From NCBI GenBank assembly GCA_001971685.1, contig CP019326.1, forward strand, positions 2,728,001 to 2,792,000: a stretch of DNA of 64,000 nt, read 5' to 3'. The stretch is from Halomonas sp. 1513 (GTDB lineage: Bacteria; Pseudomonadota; Gammaproteobacteria; Pseudomonadales; Halomonadaceae). Numbering within the stretch: position 1 is the first letter of the stretch; every line of letters begins with the position of its first letter. This document shows, piece after piece, positions 38,084 through 49,408 of this stretch. The notes under the pieces were generated by a model. It had not been told where the DNA came from. It was given only the letters and a program-made list of their open reading frames with translations, and made no database searches. Made by a program: the position numbers and the translations under genes.

Positions 38084-38584
38084 TCACTTATCACTGAGTT
38101 CCTCGATATCCGGCACGTGCAGGGAGAACTCCTCCTTGACCTCCTCCATCACCACGTAGCTCTTCGACTCCTTGACCCCGGGCAGGGTCAACACCACGTC
38201 GCCGAGCAGCTGGCGGTAGGCGGACATTTCAGGAATCCGGCACTTGAGGATATAGTCGAACTGCCCCGACACCAGGTGACACTCCTGGATCTGCGGCAGT
38301 TTGCTCACCGCGCGACGGAACTCGTCGAATACCGCCGGCGACTGGGTCTCGAGACTGATCTCGACGAACACCAGCAGGTTGGCCTTGAGCGCCTTGGGGT
38401 CGAGCACCGCCTTGTAGCCGCGGATGATGCCCGAGCGCTCGAGGCGCTTGACCCGCTCCAGGCAGGGCGTAGTGGAGAGCCCCACCTGAGCGGCCAGGTC
38501 GACGTAGGAGATACGTGCATTGTCCTGCAGGCAGCGCAGGATCTTGAGGTCGATACGGTCCAGCGAACGTGTCTTGGCTTTCAT
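38084..38584 (-). CDS. lrp: Leucine-responsive regulator Lrp
   Basis: A 166-residue Lrp/AsnC protein very close to E. coli Lrp itself: LDRIDLKILRCLQDNARIS, LSTTPCLERVKRLERSG in the HTH, and IQECHLVSGQFDYILKCRIP with YVVMEEVKEE in the ligand-binding RAM domain. It is a global feast/famine regulator that forms octamers or hexadecamers. The AT-rich stretch upstream (about 38636-38680, TTAAAATTAGAATAAC) is a likely autoregulatory and promoter region. Its position beside the polyamine cluster makes control of that cluster plausible. Confidence 0.9.
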   Translation of the reverse strand: MKAKTRSLDRIDLKILRCLQDNARISYVDLAAQVGLSTTPCLERVKRLERSGIIRGYKAVLDPKALKANLLVFVEISLETQSPAVFDEFRRAVSKLPQIQECHLVSGQFDYILKCRIPEMSAYRQLLGDVVLTLPGVKESKSYVVMEEVKEEFSLHVPDIEELSDK

Positions 38585-38771
38585 TATCGTATGCTATCCG
38601 GCCAATGGCAGTTGAGTTGGCACTTGCCAGCAATATCCACTGTTAAAATTAGAATAACAAGAAATAAACAGCAGCATATGGTGCTTTTGCCAGCGATCGA
38701 GAGCATGCAGCGGCATACCCACCCATTACTATTACCACAGTCGCCGATCGGCGCTCCAGCCAACCCTCGAC

Positions 38772-39610
38772 TCAGCCGTCAACGCAGCCCAGGCTGACCC
38801 GCTCGCGCCCGCCGAGATCGTCGAGGGTCTCGACCTGCCGGTAGCCCGCGCCGTTGAGCGCCGACCGCACCGCCTCGCCCTGGGCCATGCCGTGCTCCAG
38901 CAGCAGCCAGCCGCCGGGAAGCAGGTGCTCGCGGGCCGTGTCGATCAGCCACGTCAGGTCGGCCATGCCGGCCGCCGCCGCCACCAGCGCCGAGTGCGGC
39001 TCGAAGCGCACGTCACCCTGAGACAGATGCGGATCGTCGGCAGCGAGATAGGGCGGATTGGCGACGATCAAGGCGAAACGCTGGCCGGCCAGCGCCGCGA
39101 ACCAGTCGCTCTGGCAAAAGCGTGCATTGGCGATCGCCAGGCGCTCGGCGTTGGCGCGGGCCAGCGCCACGGCGCCGGGCTCGCGATCCACGCCCACCGC
39201 TTGCCAGCCGGGGCGTTCGCTGGCAAAGGCCAGGGCGATGGCGCCCGACCCGGTGCCCAGGTCGAGCAGCGACCCGCTGTCTGCCGTGGCCCTGTCCAGC
39301 GCCGCCTCTACCAGGCGCTCTGTATCCGGTCGCGGGATCAGGGTAGCCGGTGAGGTGGCCAGGGGCAGCCCCCAGAACTCGCGCTCGCCGGTCAGGTAGG
39401 CCACCGGCCAGCCACCGGCACGCAGCGCCAGCAGCGCCTCGAAGCGCGCCCGCGACCAGGCATCGATATCGCGATCACCCCAGGTGTAGAGCCAGGTACG
39501 GTCTCGCTCGAGCACGTGGCACAGCAGCACCTCGGCGTCGAGCCGCGGGCTCGGCGAGCCGCTATCCGCCAGCCGCTGGGCGGCGCGCGCCGCCAGTGCG
39601 TCGATGCGCA

Positions 39611-39614
<4 letters not shown>
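38772..39614 (-). CDS. prmC: Release factor glutamine methyltransferase PrmC
   Basis: A 280-residue SAM methyltransferase with the SAM loop [16 protein letters not shown] at about residue 116 and the catalytic NPPY in [13 protein letters not shown] at about 186. It methylates the GGQ glutamine of RF1 and RF2. The start overlaps the prfA stop by four bases, so substrate and modifying enzyme are translationally coupled. Confidence 0.96.
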
Positions 39615-40699
<1,085 letters not shown>

Positions 40700-40758
40700 T
40701 GACGATCCTGTAGTGGTGAAACGAAGCGCCCGGCGCTGCCGGGTCGGGCTTGGGCCGG

Positions 40759-42030
40759 CTAGGCGTCCTGGGACGGCGCCGAGGGGTCGATCAGCAGCGC
40801 CTCGGCGGCGGCGACGACGTCATGCCGCTCGGCACCGGAGGCCTCGCGCAGGCGCAGGGTGGGGCCGTGCATCAGACGGTTGGCGAGCTGACTGGCCAAG
40901 CGCGACACCACCCGCTGCGGGTCCTCACCCTTGGCCAGCTGGGCCAGTGCCTGGGCCTCGGCCTCGGCGCGGATGCCCTCACCCTGCTCGCGGTAGCGGC
41001 GAATCAGCTGGCCGGCACCGCGCACCCGCCGCTCGTGCTGCCAACTGCCTACGCCATGTTCGATCAGCGACTCGGCCTGATCGGCGGCCACCTGGCGGTG
41101 ACGGCGATTCTCCTCGATGACCTCGTGGAGATCGTCGACGGTGTACAGGAAGATGTCCGACAGCTCGCCGACCTGTGGCTCGATATCCCGGGGCACGGCG
41201 ATATCGACCATGAAGATCGGTCGATGACGGCGCTTTTTCAGCGCCCGCTCGACCATGCCCTTGCCGAGAATCGGCAGCGGCGCGGCGGTCGAGGAGATCA
41301 CGATATCGGCGCGCTCCAGGGCGTGGGGGATCTCGTTGAGGGTGATCGCGGTGCCACCGAACTCACTGGCCAAGCGCTCGGCGCGCTCGCGGGTGCGATT
41401 GGCCACCACCAGCTCGCGCACGCCGGCCTCGTGCAGGTGGCGGGCCACCAGTTCGATGGTCTCCCCGGCGCCGATCAGCAGCGCGCGGGAGTGGGAGAAG
41501 TCATCGAAGATATGGCTGGCCATGCTCACCGCGGCGTAGGCCACCGACACCGGATTCTCGCCGATACCGGTCTCGGTGCGCACCTGCTTGGCCACCGCGA
41601 AGGTGTGCTGGAACAGCCGCTCCAGCTCGCCCCCCAGCCCGCGATGCTGGCGCGCTGCCTGGTAGGCGTCCTTGAGCTGGCCAAGAATCTGCGGCTCGCC
41701 GAGCACCATCGAGTCGAGCCCGACGGCCACCCGCATCAGGTGGCGCGCGGCGTCGTGGTCGAGATAGTGATAGGCGCAGCGCGACAGATCCTCGACACCC
41801 AGGCCGTGGAAACGGCCCAACCAGTCGAGAATCCGGCCTTCGCCTTCACTGTCGGTGACGCAGTAGAGCTCGGTGCGGTTACAGGTGGATAGCACCGCCG
41901 CCTCCGCAATCCCCGGCAAGGCGCGCAGCTCAGCGAGCGCCGCCTCCAGCTGCGCGGGCGTGAATGCCACCTGCTCGCGGACCTCCACGGCAGCGGTCTT
42001 ATGATTGATTCCAAGGGCCAGAAGCGTCAT
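40759..42030 (-). CDS. hemA: Glutamyl-tRNA reductase
   Basis: A 423-residue enzyme that reduces Glu-tRNA(Glu) to glutamate-1-semialdehyde, the first step of C5 haem synthesis. The catalytic Cys is in [13 protein letters not shown], the NADPH fold in [16 protein letters not shown], and a C-terminal dimerisation helix follows. The start at 42030 gives the canonical [19 protein letters not shown]; a longer frame to 42126 adds non-family residues. The Lys/Arg-poor N-terminus lacks the LysLys of E. coli that marks it for haem-regulated proteolysis. Divergent from the TPR lipoprotein gene. Confidence 0.96.
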   Translation of the reverse strand: MTLLALGINHKTAAVEVREQVAFTPAQLEAALAELRALPGIAEAAVLSTCNRTELYCVTDSEGEGRILDWLGRFHGLGVEDLSRCAYHYLDHDAARHLMRVAVGLDSMVLGEPQILGQLKDAYQAARQHRGLGGELERLFQHTFAVAKQVRTETGIGENPVSVAYAAVSMASHIFDDFSHSRALLIGAGETIELVARHLHEAGVRELVVANRTRERAERLASEFGGTAITLNEIPHALERADIVISSTAAPLPILGKGMVERALKKRRHRPIFMVDIAVPRDIEPQVGELSDIFLYTVDDLHEVIEENRRHRQVAADQAESLIEHGVGSWQHERRVRGAGQLIRRYREQGEGIRAEAEAQALAQLAKGEDPQRVVSRLASQLANRLMHGPTLRLREASGAERHDVVAAAEALLIDPSAPSQDA

Positions 42031-42198
42031 GCAGTCAGCGTCTTCGCTAGGGGGAACGGCGAACTCGTCACGGTCAAACCTGTCCATTAAGACAGCGCAT
42101 TCTACCACAGCCCGAGACGCGGGCACTCCCCGAGATGGCTTTGCTGCCGACTCGCAAGGCGTTTATGCTGAGCCCTCGGCTCTGGAAGCGAGATCATC

Positions 42199-43935
42199 AT
42201 GCCAGCACGATTACCCCTCACCGCTGTGACGGCCGCTGCAACGCTGCTGTTGGCCGCCTGCCAGAGTACTGCGGTGACGCCTTTCGCCGAGCAGGATGAT
42301 CCCATGGCCTCGGCGCCACCCATCGAGCGCGGGCTGGATGGCGAAGGCCTGGCCGCGCTGTTGACCGCGGAATTCGCCGGCCAGCGCGGCGACTACCGCA
42401 CCGCCAGCCAAGGCTTCCTGGCCATGGCCGAGCGCTATCAGTCGGTTGCGCTGATCGAGCGCGCCGCCCTCGCCGCGCGCTTCAGCGACGATCCCGCGCT
42501 GTTCGAGACCACGGCACGGCGCTGGCGCGAGCTGGCGCCGGAGGCCGAAGCCCCGGCACGACTGCTCTCAGGGCTCGCCATGCAGCGCGGCGACTGGCAG
42601 GACGGCCTCGAGCAACGCCTGTCACTGGCCAGACGCGGCGGCCACGCCGAGCTGACCAACTTCGTCGAGCAGGCCATCGACGCCGGCGCCAACCTGCCGC
42701 CGCTGCTCGACCTGATGCTCGAGCATCTCGAGGTCGTCGACACCTCGCGCACCCAGCATCACGATGCGGTGCTGGCCACGGCCCTGCTCGAGGCGGCAAG
42801 CGGCCAGCCCAACCGCGCCCAGCGGCGCCTCGACAGCCTCGACGACAGCCACGCCGAGCTCCCGGAGCTGTGGCTGACCCGTGCCCGCCTGGCCCTCGAC
42901 CGCGGCGATGCCGCTGCCGCCCGCGACGCCTCGCAGCGCGGCCTGGAGATCTCGCCGGACGATGGCCGTTTCATCCTGATGCTGGCGCAGAGCGAACTGA
43001 TGCTGGGCAACGTCGAAGCCGCCGAAGCCCAGACCGACGCCCTGCTCGAGCGCCACGGTGCCAGTGACGACCTGCGCCTGGCGCTGGCCCAGCTGTATCT
43101 CGACGAGGACTACCCTGAGCCGGCGCGGCGGCTGCTGCTGCCGCTGGTCAGCGGCGACGACACCCCGTCGCTGGCCTTCACCCTGCTCGGCGCCATCGCC
43201 GAAGAGGAGGGCGAGGTCGACAACGCCCTGCTCTACTACCGTCAAGTTCCCCCCGGCGAGCACTTCCTCCAGGCGCGACTGTTCGCCGCCCGCATGCTGA
43301 TGGATGACGAGCGCCTGCCCGATGCTCGCGCCTTCCTGCGCATCGAGCGCCTGCGCCACGACGACGAGGCCGCCAGCCTCGCCGCCCTGGAGGTCGAACT
43401 GCTCGACCAGCGCGGTCTCGACGCCGACGCCGACGAGCTGCTCGAACAGCAGCTCGAGGCGACTCCCGACAGCGACGAGCTGCTCTATCTGCGTGCCATG
43501 CGCGCCTTCAACGACGGCGACCTGGAGGCCATGGAGCGCGATCTGCGGCGCATCATCGACAACGACCCCAACCATGCCATGGCCCTCAACGCGCTGGGCT
43601 ACACCCTGGTGGATCTCACCGAGCGCACCGCAGAGGGCATGGCACTGGTCGAGCGGGCCTATCAGCTGGCACCGGACAACCCGGCGATCCTCGACAGCAT
43701 GGGCTGGGGCTATCATCGCCTCGGCGACGACGAGCGCGCCCTACCCTATCTGGAGCGCGCCTATGCCCGCATGCCCGACCAGGAGATCGCCGCCCACCTT
43801 GCCGAGGTGCTGTGGGAACTGGGTCGTGAAGAAGAGGCCCGCGACGTGATCCGCGAAGCCTATGCCCGTTTTGACGATCGCCCGGTGGTCGACGAGCTCC
43901 TCGAGCGTCGCCCCGAGCTGTCCCCCGAGCCCTAA
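42199..43935 (+). CDS. TPR-repeat lipoprotein
   Basis: A 578-residue protein with a type II signal (TAAATLLLAACQST; lipobox LAAC, Cys about residue 21), followed almost entirely by tetratricopeptide helices. The last repeats are strong (NHAMALNALGYTLVDLTERT, DNPAILDSMGWGYHRLGDDE). It is highly acidic. Large TPR lipoproteins are common between hemA and lolB in pseudomonads and halomonads, probably as outer-membrane-associated scaffolds, but the function is undetermined. 67 bp upstream of lolB. Confidence 0.9.
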   Translation: MPARLPLTAVTAAATLLLAACQSTAVTPFAEQDDPMASAPPIERGLDGEGLAALLTAEFAGQRGDYRTASQGFLAMAERYQSVALIERAALAARFSDDPALFETTARRWRELAPEAEAPARLLSGLAMQRGDWQDGLEQRLSLARRGGHAELTNFVEQAIDAGANLPPLLDLMLEHLEVVDTSRTQHHDAVLATALLEAASGQPNRAQRRLDSLDDSHAELPELWLTRARLALDRGDAAAARDASQRGLEISPDDGRFILMLAQSELMLGNVEAAEAQTDALLERHGASDDLRLALAQLYLDEDYPEPARRLLLPLVSGDDTPSLAFTLLGAIAEEEGEVDNALLYYRQVPPGEHFLQARLFAARMLMDDERLPDARAFLRIERLRHDDEAASLAALEVELLDQRGLDADADELLEQQLEATPDSDELLYLRAMRAFNDGDLEAMERDLRRIIDNDPNHAMALNALGYTLVDLTERTAEGMALVERAYQLAPDNPAILDSMGWGYHRLGDDERALPYLERAYARMPDQEIAAHLAEVLWELGREEEARDVIREAYARFDDRPVVDELLERRPELSPEP

Positions 43936-44002
43936 CCCGGCATCTCAGCCTGCATCGTCAGTGATCCGTGTCAGTCAATCGACCAAAGGAAGCCCCCCGA
44001 TA

Positions 44003-44623
44003 ATGAAGCCCAACCAGACAGTGACGTCGCTGGCACTGATACTCACCCTGTTGATCCTGGCTGGCTGCGCCACGCGCGCCCCGGATCCCGACGCCCTCGC
44101 CGAACGCGGCGAGTGGGGCGAGCAGCGCAGCGCCGTGGAAGCGCTGGAGCGCTGGCGACTGGCCGGCCGGGTCGGCATCCGCGCGCCCGGCGATTCGACC
44201 ACCGCCAACCTCGACTGGCTGCAGCGCCCTCACTATTACCGCCTGCTGCTGAGCGGGCCGTTCGGCGCCGGCACCAGCATTCTCGAAGGCCGCGACGGCC
44301 AGGTCAGCCTGACCACCAACCAGGGCCGTTTCGAGGCCGAGAGCCCCGAGGCGCTGATGGAAGAGCAGCTCGGCTGGGCGCTGCCGGTATCGGCCCTCGA
44401 CCACTGGGTGCGTGGCCTGCCCGACCCCGACAGCCGCCACGACCTGGACCACGACGACCAGGGCTTTCCAGAGCTGCTGCGCCAGGACGGCTGGGAGATC
44501 GAGTACCGCGACTGGATCGACACCGAGACGCTGTGGCTGCCGCGCCGGCTGATCATGACCTTCGACGAGATTCGCGTGACCCTGGTGGTCAACGAGTGGC
44601 GGCTGGAGGAGAGCGGTGAGTGA
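44003..44623 (+). CDS. lolB: Outer-membrane lipoprotein receptor LolB
   Basis: A 206-residue lipoprotein: signal ALILTLLILAGCAT with lipobox LAGC, then the Lol fold (LERWRLAGRVGIRAPGDSTT, YYRLLLSGPFGAGTSILEG, LGWALPVSALDHWVRGLP). It receives lipoproteins from LolA and inserts them in the outer membrane. AAAGGAAG precedes the ATG at 44003, which sets the start. Its stop overlaps the ispE start, as in many gammaproteobacteria. Confidence 0.95.
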   Translation: MKPNQTVTSLALILTLLILAGCATRAPDPDALAERGEWGEQRSAVEALERWRLAGRVGIRAPGDSTTANLDWLQRPHYYRLLLSGPFGAGTSILEGRDGQVSLTTNQGRFEAESPEALMEEQLGWALPVSALDHWVRGLPDPDSRHDLDHDDQGFPELLRQDGWEIEYRDWIDTETLWLPRRLIMTFDEIRVTLVVNEWRLEESGE

Positions 44624-45494
44624 GGCCAGCGAGCTGGTACTACCGGCACCGGCCAAGCTCAACCGCATGCTGCACATCACCGGACGGCGCGCCGACGGCT
44701 ATCATGAGCTGCAGACGCTGTTCCAGTTCCTCGACCACGGCGACGAGCTGCGCTTTCGCTGCCGCGAGGACGGCGCGATCCACCTGAGCCCTGCACTAGC
44801 CGGGGTGGCCGATCGCGACAACCTGATCGTGCGCGCCGCCCGGCTATTGCAGCGCGACAGCGGCTGCGCGCTGGGCGCCGATATCCACCTCGACAAGCGC
44901 CTGCCGCTGGGCGGCGGCCTGGGCGGCGGCAGCTCGGACGCCGCGACCACCCTGCTGGCACTCGACCGCCTGTGGGGGCTGGATCTCGGTGAGCAGCGCC
45001 TGGCCGCTCTTGGCCTGACACTGGGAGCCGACGTGCCGGTGTTCGTGCGCGGCCGCGCCGCCTGGGCCGAGGGCATCGGCGAACGGCTCACCCCGGTCGA
45101 GCTGGACACGCCCTGGTTCGTGGTGATTCATCCCGGCGTAGCGGTCTCGACCCCGGCGGTGTTCCAGGCCCCGCAATTGACACGCAACACCCCCCCCATT
45201 AGTATGGCGCGCGCACTGCAGGGGGCGGCAACGTGGCGCAATGACTGCGAAACCACGGTGCGCACGCTGTATCCCGAGGTTGCCCGCGCCATCGACTGGC
45301 TCGCGGGCCAGGCACCGACCATGCTGACCGGTACCGGCGCCTGCCTCTTCGCCCGATTGACGAGCGAAACGCAAGCCGATAGCATTTTGCGGCGAATACG
45401 CCATGACTGGCAGGCCTTCAAGGCTCGTGGTCATAACGTTTCTCCCCTTCATGCGGCACTGGGATATTATACAGGCAGCGCGACTGCCTCCTGA
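44616..45494 (+). CDS. ispE: 4-diphosphocytidyl-2-C-methyl-D-erythritol kinase
   Basis: A 292-residue GHMP kinase of the MEP isoprenoid pathway. PAPAKLNRMLHITGRRADGY opens the protein, the ATP loop is LPLGGGLGGGSSDAATTLLA, and MLTGTGACLFA is the third motif. It begins with GTG at 44616, overlapping the end of lolB (GGTGAGTGA), so it is coupled to lolB. Confidence 0.96.
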   Translation: MSEASELVLPAPAKLNRMLHITGRRADGYHELQTLFQFLDHGDELRFRCREDGAIHLSPALAGVADRDNLIVRAARLLQRDSGCALGADIHLDKRLPLGGGLGGGSSDAATTLLALDRLWGLDLGEQRLAALGLTLGADVPVFVRGRAAWAEGIGERLTPVELDTPWFVVIHPGVAVSTPAVFQAPQLTRNTPPISMARALQGAATWRNDCETTVRTLYPEVARAIDWLAGQAPTMLTGTGACLFARLTSETQADSILRRIRHDWQAFKARGHNVSPLHAALGYYTGSATAS

Positions 45495-45540
45495 TGGCCC
45501 GACGCGTCGTGCTGACGCGGGGAGCAAGCGGAAAGGTTGC

Positions 45541-45615
45541 TGGGGTATAGCCAAGTGGTAAGGCACCGGTTTTTGGTATCGGCATTCCCAGGTTCGAATC
45601 CTGGTACCCCAGCCA
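45541..45615 (+). tRNA. tRNA-Gln (UUG)
   Basis: 75 nt including an encoded CCA. The acceptor stem TGGGGTA pairs with TACCCCA. The anticodon stem CCGGT/ATCGG encloses the loop TTTTGGT, giving anticodon TTG. TTCGAATC is the T-loop. It sits between ispE and prs, a conserved location in related genomes. A glutamine tRNA together with gatCAB raises the question of whether it is charged directly or by transamidation. Confidence 0.97.
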
Positions 45616-45684
45616 TTCCCTCCTATCTCCCAGGCCAGATGCATCCCTGAACGAGACCCAAGACTCCCCAAAAGGTGGCTGCGC

Positions 45685-46626
45685 GTGTCAAAACTGATGG
45701 TTTTCGCCGGGAATGCCAATCCCGAACTCGCCCGCAAGATTGCCGAAGGACTCGATAACCGCCTCGGCCATGCGACGGTCGGCCAGTTCAGCGATGGTGA
45801 AATCGCGGTCGAAATCAATGAGAACGTGCGCGGCAAGGATGTCTTCATCCTGCAGTCCACCTGCGCGCCGACCAACGACAACCTGATGGAACTGATCCTG
45901 ATGGTGGATGCCCTGCGGCGCGCCTCGGCGGCACGCATCACCGCGGTGGTGCCCTATTTCGGCTACGCTCGCCAGGATCGCCGGGTACGCTCCGCCCGCG
46001 TGCCGATCTCGGCCAAGGTGGTCGCCGACATGATGGTCAAGGCCGGCGTCGACCGGGTCATGACCATGGACCTGCACGCCGACCAGATCCAGGGCTTCTT
46101 CGACGTGCCGGTGGACAACGTCTACGGCTCGCCGATCCTGCTCGACGACATCGAGCGCCAGAATTACGACGACCTGGTGGTGGTCTCGCCGGACGTGGGC
46201 GGCGTGGTCCGCGCCCGGGCCATCGCCAAGCAGCTCAATGCCGATCTCGCCATCATCGACAAGCGTCGCCCCCAGGCCAACCAGGCCCAGGTGATGCACA
46301 TCATCGGCGAGATCCAGGACCGCACCTGCGTGGTGGTGGACGACATGATCGATACCGCCGGCACCCTGTGCAAGGCCGGCGAAGCGCTCAAGCAGCACGG
46401 CGCTCGCCGCGTGGTGGCCTACGCCACTCACCCGATCCTATCGGGCCCGGCGGTGGACAACATCATGGGCTCGGTGCTCGACGAAGTCGTGGTCGCCGAT
46501 ACCATCCCGCTGTCCGAAACCGCCCGCCGCAGCGGCAAGATCCGCCAGCTGTCGGTGGCCGGCCTGATCGCCGAAGCGATCCGCCGGGTCAGCAACGAAG
46601 AATCCGTCAGCGCGATGTTCCACTGA
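45685..46626 (+). CDS. prs: Ribose-phosphate pyrophosphokinase
   Basis: A 313-residue PRPP synthetase: [29 protein letters not shown], the catalytic [20 protein letters not shown] and the PRPP loop [19 protein letters not shown]. It starts with GTG at 45685 following AAAGGTGG. It supplies PRPP for nucleotides, His, Trp and NAD. Confidence 0.97.
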   Translation: MSKLMVFAGNANPELARKIAEGLDNRLGHATVGQFSDGEIAVEINENVRGKDVFILQSTCAPTNDNLMELILMVDALRRASAARITAVVPYFGYARQDRRVRSARVPISAKVVADMMVKAGVDRVMTMDLHADQIQGFFDVPVDNVYGSPILLDDIERQNYDDLVVVSPDVGGVVRARAIAKQLNADLAIIDKRRPQANQAQVMHIIGEIQDRTCVVVDDMIDTAGTLCKAGEALKQHGARRVVAYATHPILSGPAVDNIMGSVLDEVVVADTIPLSETARRSGKIRQLSVAGLIAEAIRRVSNEESVSAMFH

Positions 46627-46740
46627 CAGCCGTCACGGCACAGCGCGCGGATACGTGCCCGGCACCGCCGGGCTCCGAGGGCGCCACTCGTCTGGTCGCG
46701 GGCAGTGGCGTTCTCTTGATTAACCATGAGGTTATACCCA

Positions 46741-47412
46741 ATGTCAGATTTCACTCTTACTGCCAGCGTTCGTAACGACCTGGGGAAAGGTGCGAGCCGC
46801 CGCCTGCGTCGTGCGAACCAGCAGGTGCCGGCCATCATCTACGGTGGTGAAGCGGCGCCTGAGTCCATCGCGGTGGACAAGACCGCCTTCTACAAGGCGA
46901 TCGAAGACGAGTCGTTCTTCTCCTCGCTGATCAATCTCGAGGTGGAAGGCAAGTCGCAGCAGGTCGTGGTGCGTGACCTTCAGCGTCACCCCTACAAGCC
47001 GCTGGTCACCCACGCCGACTTCATGCGTGTCGATGCCACCCACGAGATCACCCTCAACGTGCCGTTGCACGTGGTCGGTGAAGACCAGTGCGCGGCGATC
47101 AAGGACCAGGACGGCGAGCTCCACGTGCTCAACAACGAAGTGGAAATCAGCTGCCTGCCCAAGGACCTGCCGGAGTACCTGGAGATCGACATCACCGACG
47201 TCGAGCTGGGCACTACCCTGCACCTGTCCGACCTCAAGGTACCGGCCGGCGTGACCGTCGTCGCCCTGACCCACGGCGAGGATCACGACAACGCCATCGT
47301 CAGCATCACCAAGGCCAAGGTGCGCGTCGAGGAAGACGACGAAGCACCGGAAGCCCCGGAAGCGCCTGAAACCAAAGGTGACAGCGCTGAAGACGAGGAC
47401 AAGTCCGAGTAA
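46741..47412 (+). CDS. rplY: 50S ribosomal protein L25 (Ctc form)
   Basis: A 223-residue two-domain L25/TL5/Ctc protein that binds 5S rRNA. The N-terminal domain has [22 protein letters not shown]; the C-terminal beta domain has [16 protein letters not shown]. The last about 30 residues are an extreme acidic tail rich in E, D, A and P. The start at 46741 follows GAGG; an earlier in-frame ATG at 46726 is less likely. It lies between prs and pth, as in most gammaproteobacteria. Confidence 0.96.
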   Translation: MSDFTLTASVRNDLGKGASRRLRRANQQVPAIIYGGEAAPESIAVDKTAFYKAIEDESFFSSLINLEVEGKSQQVVVRDLQRHPYKPLVTHADFMRVDATHEITLNVPLHVVGEDQCAAIKDQDGELHVLNNEVEISCLPKDLPEYLEIDITDVELGTTLHLSDLKVPAGVTVVALTHGEDHDNAIVSITKAKVRVEEDDEAPEAPEAPETKGDSAEDEDKSE

Positions 47413-47425
47413 TCGGATCGCGTCC

Positions 47426-47451
47426 GGGACACCCTCCCTCGAGGGTGTCCC
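47426..47451 (+). terminator. First hairpin after rplY
   Basis: GGGACACCCTC and GAGGGTGTCCC form a perfect 11-bp stem with the loop CCTC, 14 bases after the rplY stop. No T-run follows it directly, but a second hairpin with a T-tract lies 12 bases downstream, so the two probably act together. Confidence 0.65.
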
Positions 47452-47462
47452 CGTGAGGTACG

Positions 47463-47491
47463 ATCAAGCGCTTCGGCGCTTGATTTTTTTT
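47463..47491 (+). terminator. Intrinsic terminator between rplY and pth
   Basis: ATCAAGCGC and GCGCTTGAT form a 9-bp stem closed by a TTCG tetraloop and followed by a run of T residues, a textbook Rho-independent terminator. It separates prs/rplY from pth, whose AAGGAGG ribosome binding site begins about 15 bases later, so pth may be partly expressed by read-through. Confidence 0.92.
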
Positions 47492-47520
47492 GCCTGCACT
47501 GTTCAAGGAGGACCCGCGAC

Positions 47521-48105
47521 ATGCCTCAGGTCAAGGCGCTCATCGGACTCGGCAATCCCGGTGACAAGTACACGGAGACGCGCCATAACGCCGGCGCCTG
47601 GCTGGTCGAGGCGCTCGCCAAGGACCACCACACGCCGCTGCGTGCCGAACGCAAGTTCCTCGGCTACTACGCCAAGGTCGTGCTCGCCGGCCACGAACTG
47701 CACCTGCTCAACCCGCAAACCTACATGAACCGCAGCGGGGGCGCCGTCGCGGCGCTGTGCCAGTTCTTCAAGATCGCCCCGGACGAGCTACTGGTAGCCC
47801 ATGACGAGCTCGACATCGCCCCCGGCACCGCGCGCTACAAGAGCGGCGGCGGCCACGGGGGACATAACGGCCTGCGCGATATCATCAGCGCACTGGGCAA
47901 CGACAAATCGTTCCACCGCCTGCGCATCGGCATCGGCCACCCCGGCGAAGCCGGCCAGGTGGTCAACTACGTGCTGGGGCGTCCCGGCAAGGCCGAGCGC
48001 AGCGCCATCGACGCCGCCCTCGGCGAAATCGAAGCCACCCTGCCCGACGCCATCAGCGGCGACTGGGCCCGGGCCATGAATCGGCTGCACAGCTTCAAGG
48101 GCTGA
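47521..48105 (+). CDS. pth: Peptidyl-tRNA hydrolase
   Basis: A 194-residue Pth with LIGLGNPGDKYTETRHNAG (catalytic His in RHNAG), NPQTYMNRSGGAV, AHDELDIAPGT and SGGGHGGHNGLRDI. It frees tRNA from peptidyl-tRNA that has dropped off ribosomes. AAGGAGG is ideally placed before the ATG. Followed by ychF after 75 bp. Confidence 0.97.
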   Translation: MPQVKALIGLGNPGDKYTETRHNAGAWLVEALAKDHHTPLRAERKFLGYYAKVVLAGHELHLLNPQTYMNRSGGAVAALCQFFKIAPDELLVAHDELDIAPGTARYKSGGGHGGHNGLRDIISALGNDKSFHRLRIGIGHPGEAGQVVNYVLGRPGKAERSAIDAALGEIEATLPDAISGDWARAMNRLHSFKG

Positions 48106-48180
48106 ATGCTGGGCGCTCCTGCCAGCTTGCCGTAGAATACCGGCCAATCGTCACTTTCGAACACTTTTCAGGATGCTCCA

Positions 48181-49272
48181 ATGGGTTTCAACTGCGGTAT
48201 CGTCGGCCTGCCCAACGTCGGCAAGTCCACCCTCTTCAACGCACTGACCAAGTCCGGTATCGACGCCGAGAACTTCCCATTCTGCACCATCGAGCCCAAC
48301 GTCGGTATCGTGCCGATGCCCGATCCGCGCCTCGACAAGCTGGCGGCGATCGTCAAACCGCAGAAGGTGCTGCCCACCACCATGGAGTTCGTCGATATCG
48401 CCGGCCTGGTGGCCGGTGCCTCCAAGGGCGAGGGCCTCGGCAACAAGTTCCTGGCCAATATCCGCGAGACCCAGGCCATTGCCCACGTGGTGCGCTGCTT
48501 CGACAACGACAACGTCATCCACGTCGCCAATCAGATCGACCCGCGCAACGACATCGAGACCATCAACCTCGAGCTGGCGCTGGCCGACCTGGATACCGTC
48601 GAGCGCGCCATTCAGCGCCTGACCAAAATCGCCAAGGGCGGCGACAAGGACGCCATCGCCACCAAGGCAATTCTCGACCGCATCCAGCCGCACCTTGCCG
48701 AAGGCCTGCCGCTGAGAAGCGTCGGCCTCGATAGCGACGAGAAGAGACAGCTCAAGAGTTTCGGCTTCTTGACCCTCAAGCCGACCATGTACATCGCCAA
48801 CGTCAACGAAGATGGCTTCGAGGCCAACCCCTACCTCGACGTGGTGCGCGAGATCGCCGCCGAGGAAAACGCCGTGGTGGTGCCGGTATGCAACCAGATC
48901 GAGGCCGAGATCGCCGAGCTGGATGACGAGGAGCGCGCCATGTTCCTCGACGAGATGGGCATGGACGAGCCCGGCCTCGACCGCGTGATCCGTGCCGGCT
49001 ATGCGCTGCTCGACCTGCAGACCTACTTCACCGCCGGGGTCAAGGAAGTCCGCGCCTGGACGGTGAAGGTCGGCGCCACCGCCCCGGAGGCGGCCGGCGT
49101 GATCCATACCGACTTCCAGAAGGGCTTCATTCGCGCCGAGGTGATCGGCTACGACGACTACGTCGAACTGGGCGGCGAGCAGGGCGCCAAGGACGCCGGC
49201 AAGTGGCGCCTGGAGGGCAAGGAGTACGTGGTCAAGGACGGCGACGTGATCCACTTCCGCTTCAATGTCTAA
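48181..49272 (+). CDS. ychF: Redox-regulated ATPase YchF
   Basis: A 363-residue Obg-family P-loop protein ([20 protein letters not shown]) with the G4 replacement (NVNEDGFE rather than NKxD) that gives ATP preference, and the C-terminal TGS domain ([20 protein letters not shown]). It binds ribosomes and modulates oxidative stress responses. AGGATG precedes the ATG. The pth-ychF order is conserved. Confidence 0.97.
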   Translation: MGFNCGIVGLPNVGKSTLFNALTKSGIDAENFPFCTIEPNVGIVPMPDPRLDKLAAIVKPQKVLPTTMEFVDIAGLVAGASKGEGLGNKFLANIRETQAIAHVVRCFDNDNVIHVANQIDPRNDIETINLELALADLDTVERAIQRLTKIAKGGDKDAIATKAILDRIQPHLAEGLPLRSVGLDSDEKRQLKSFGFLTLKPTMYIANVNEDGFEANPYLDVVREIAAEENAVVVPVCNQIEAEIAELDDEERAMFLDEMGMDEPGLDRVIRAGYALLDLQTYFTAGVKEVRAWTVKVGATAPEAAGVIHTDFQKGFIRAEVIGYDDYVELGGEQGAKDAGKWRLEGKEYVVKDGDVIHFRFNV

Positions 49273-49323
49273 GCAGAAAATGATTGACGGATCATGCCCT
49301 TACCCGTATGATTCGCCCCCGTT

Positions 49324-49400
49324 GGCTACGTAGCTCAGCTGGTTAGAGCACATCACTCATAATGATGGGGTCCCCTGTTCGAATCAGGGCGTAGCCACCA
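49324..49400 (+). tRNA. tRNA-Met (elongator, CAU)
   Basis: 77 nt with an encoded CCA. The acceptor stem GGCTACG pairs with CGTAGCC. The anticodon stem CATCA/TGATG (tRNA positions 27-31 and 39-43) encloses CTCATAA, anticodon CAT. The GGCTACGTAGCTCAG start is that of elongator tRNA-Met (E. coli metT) rather than initiator, and lacks the C1-A72 mismatch of the initiator. An intrinsic terminator follows 11 bases later. Confidence 0.96.
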
Positions 49401-49408
49401 CGAATCGA

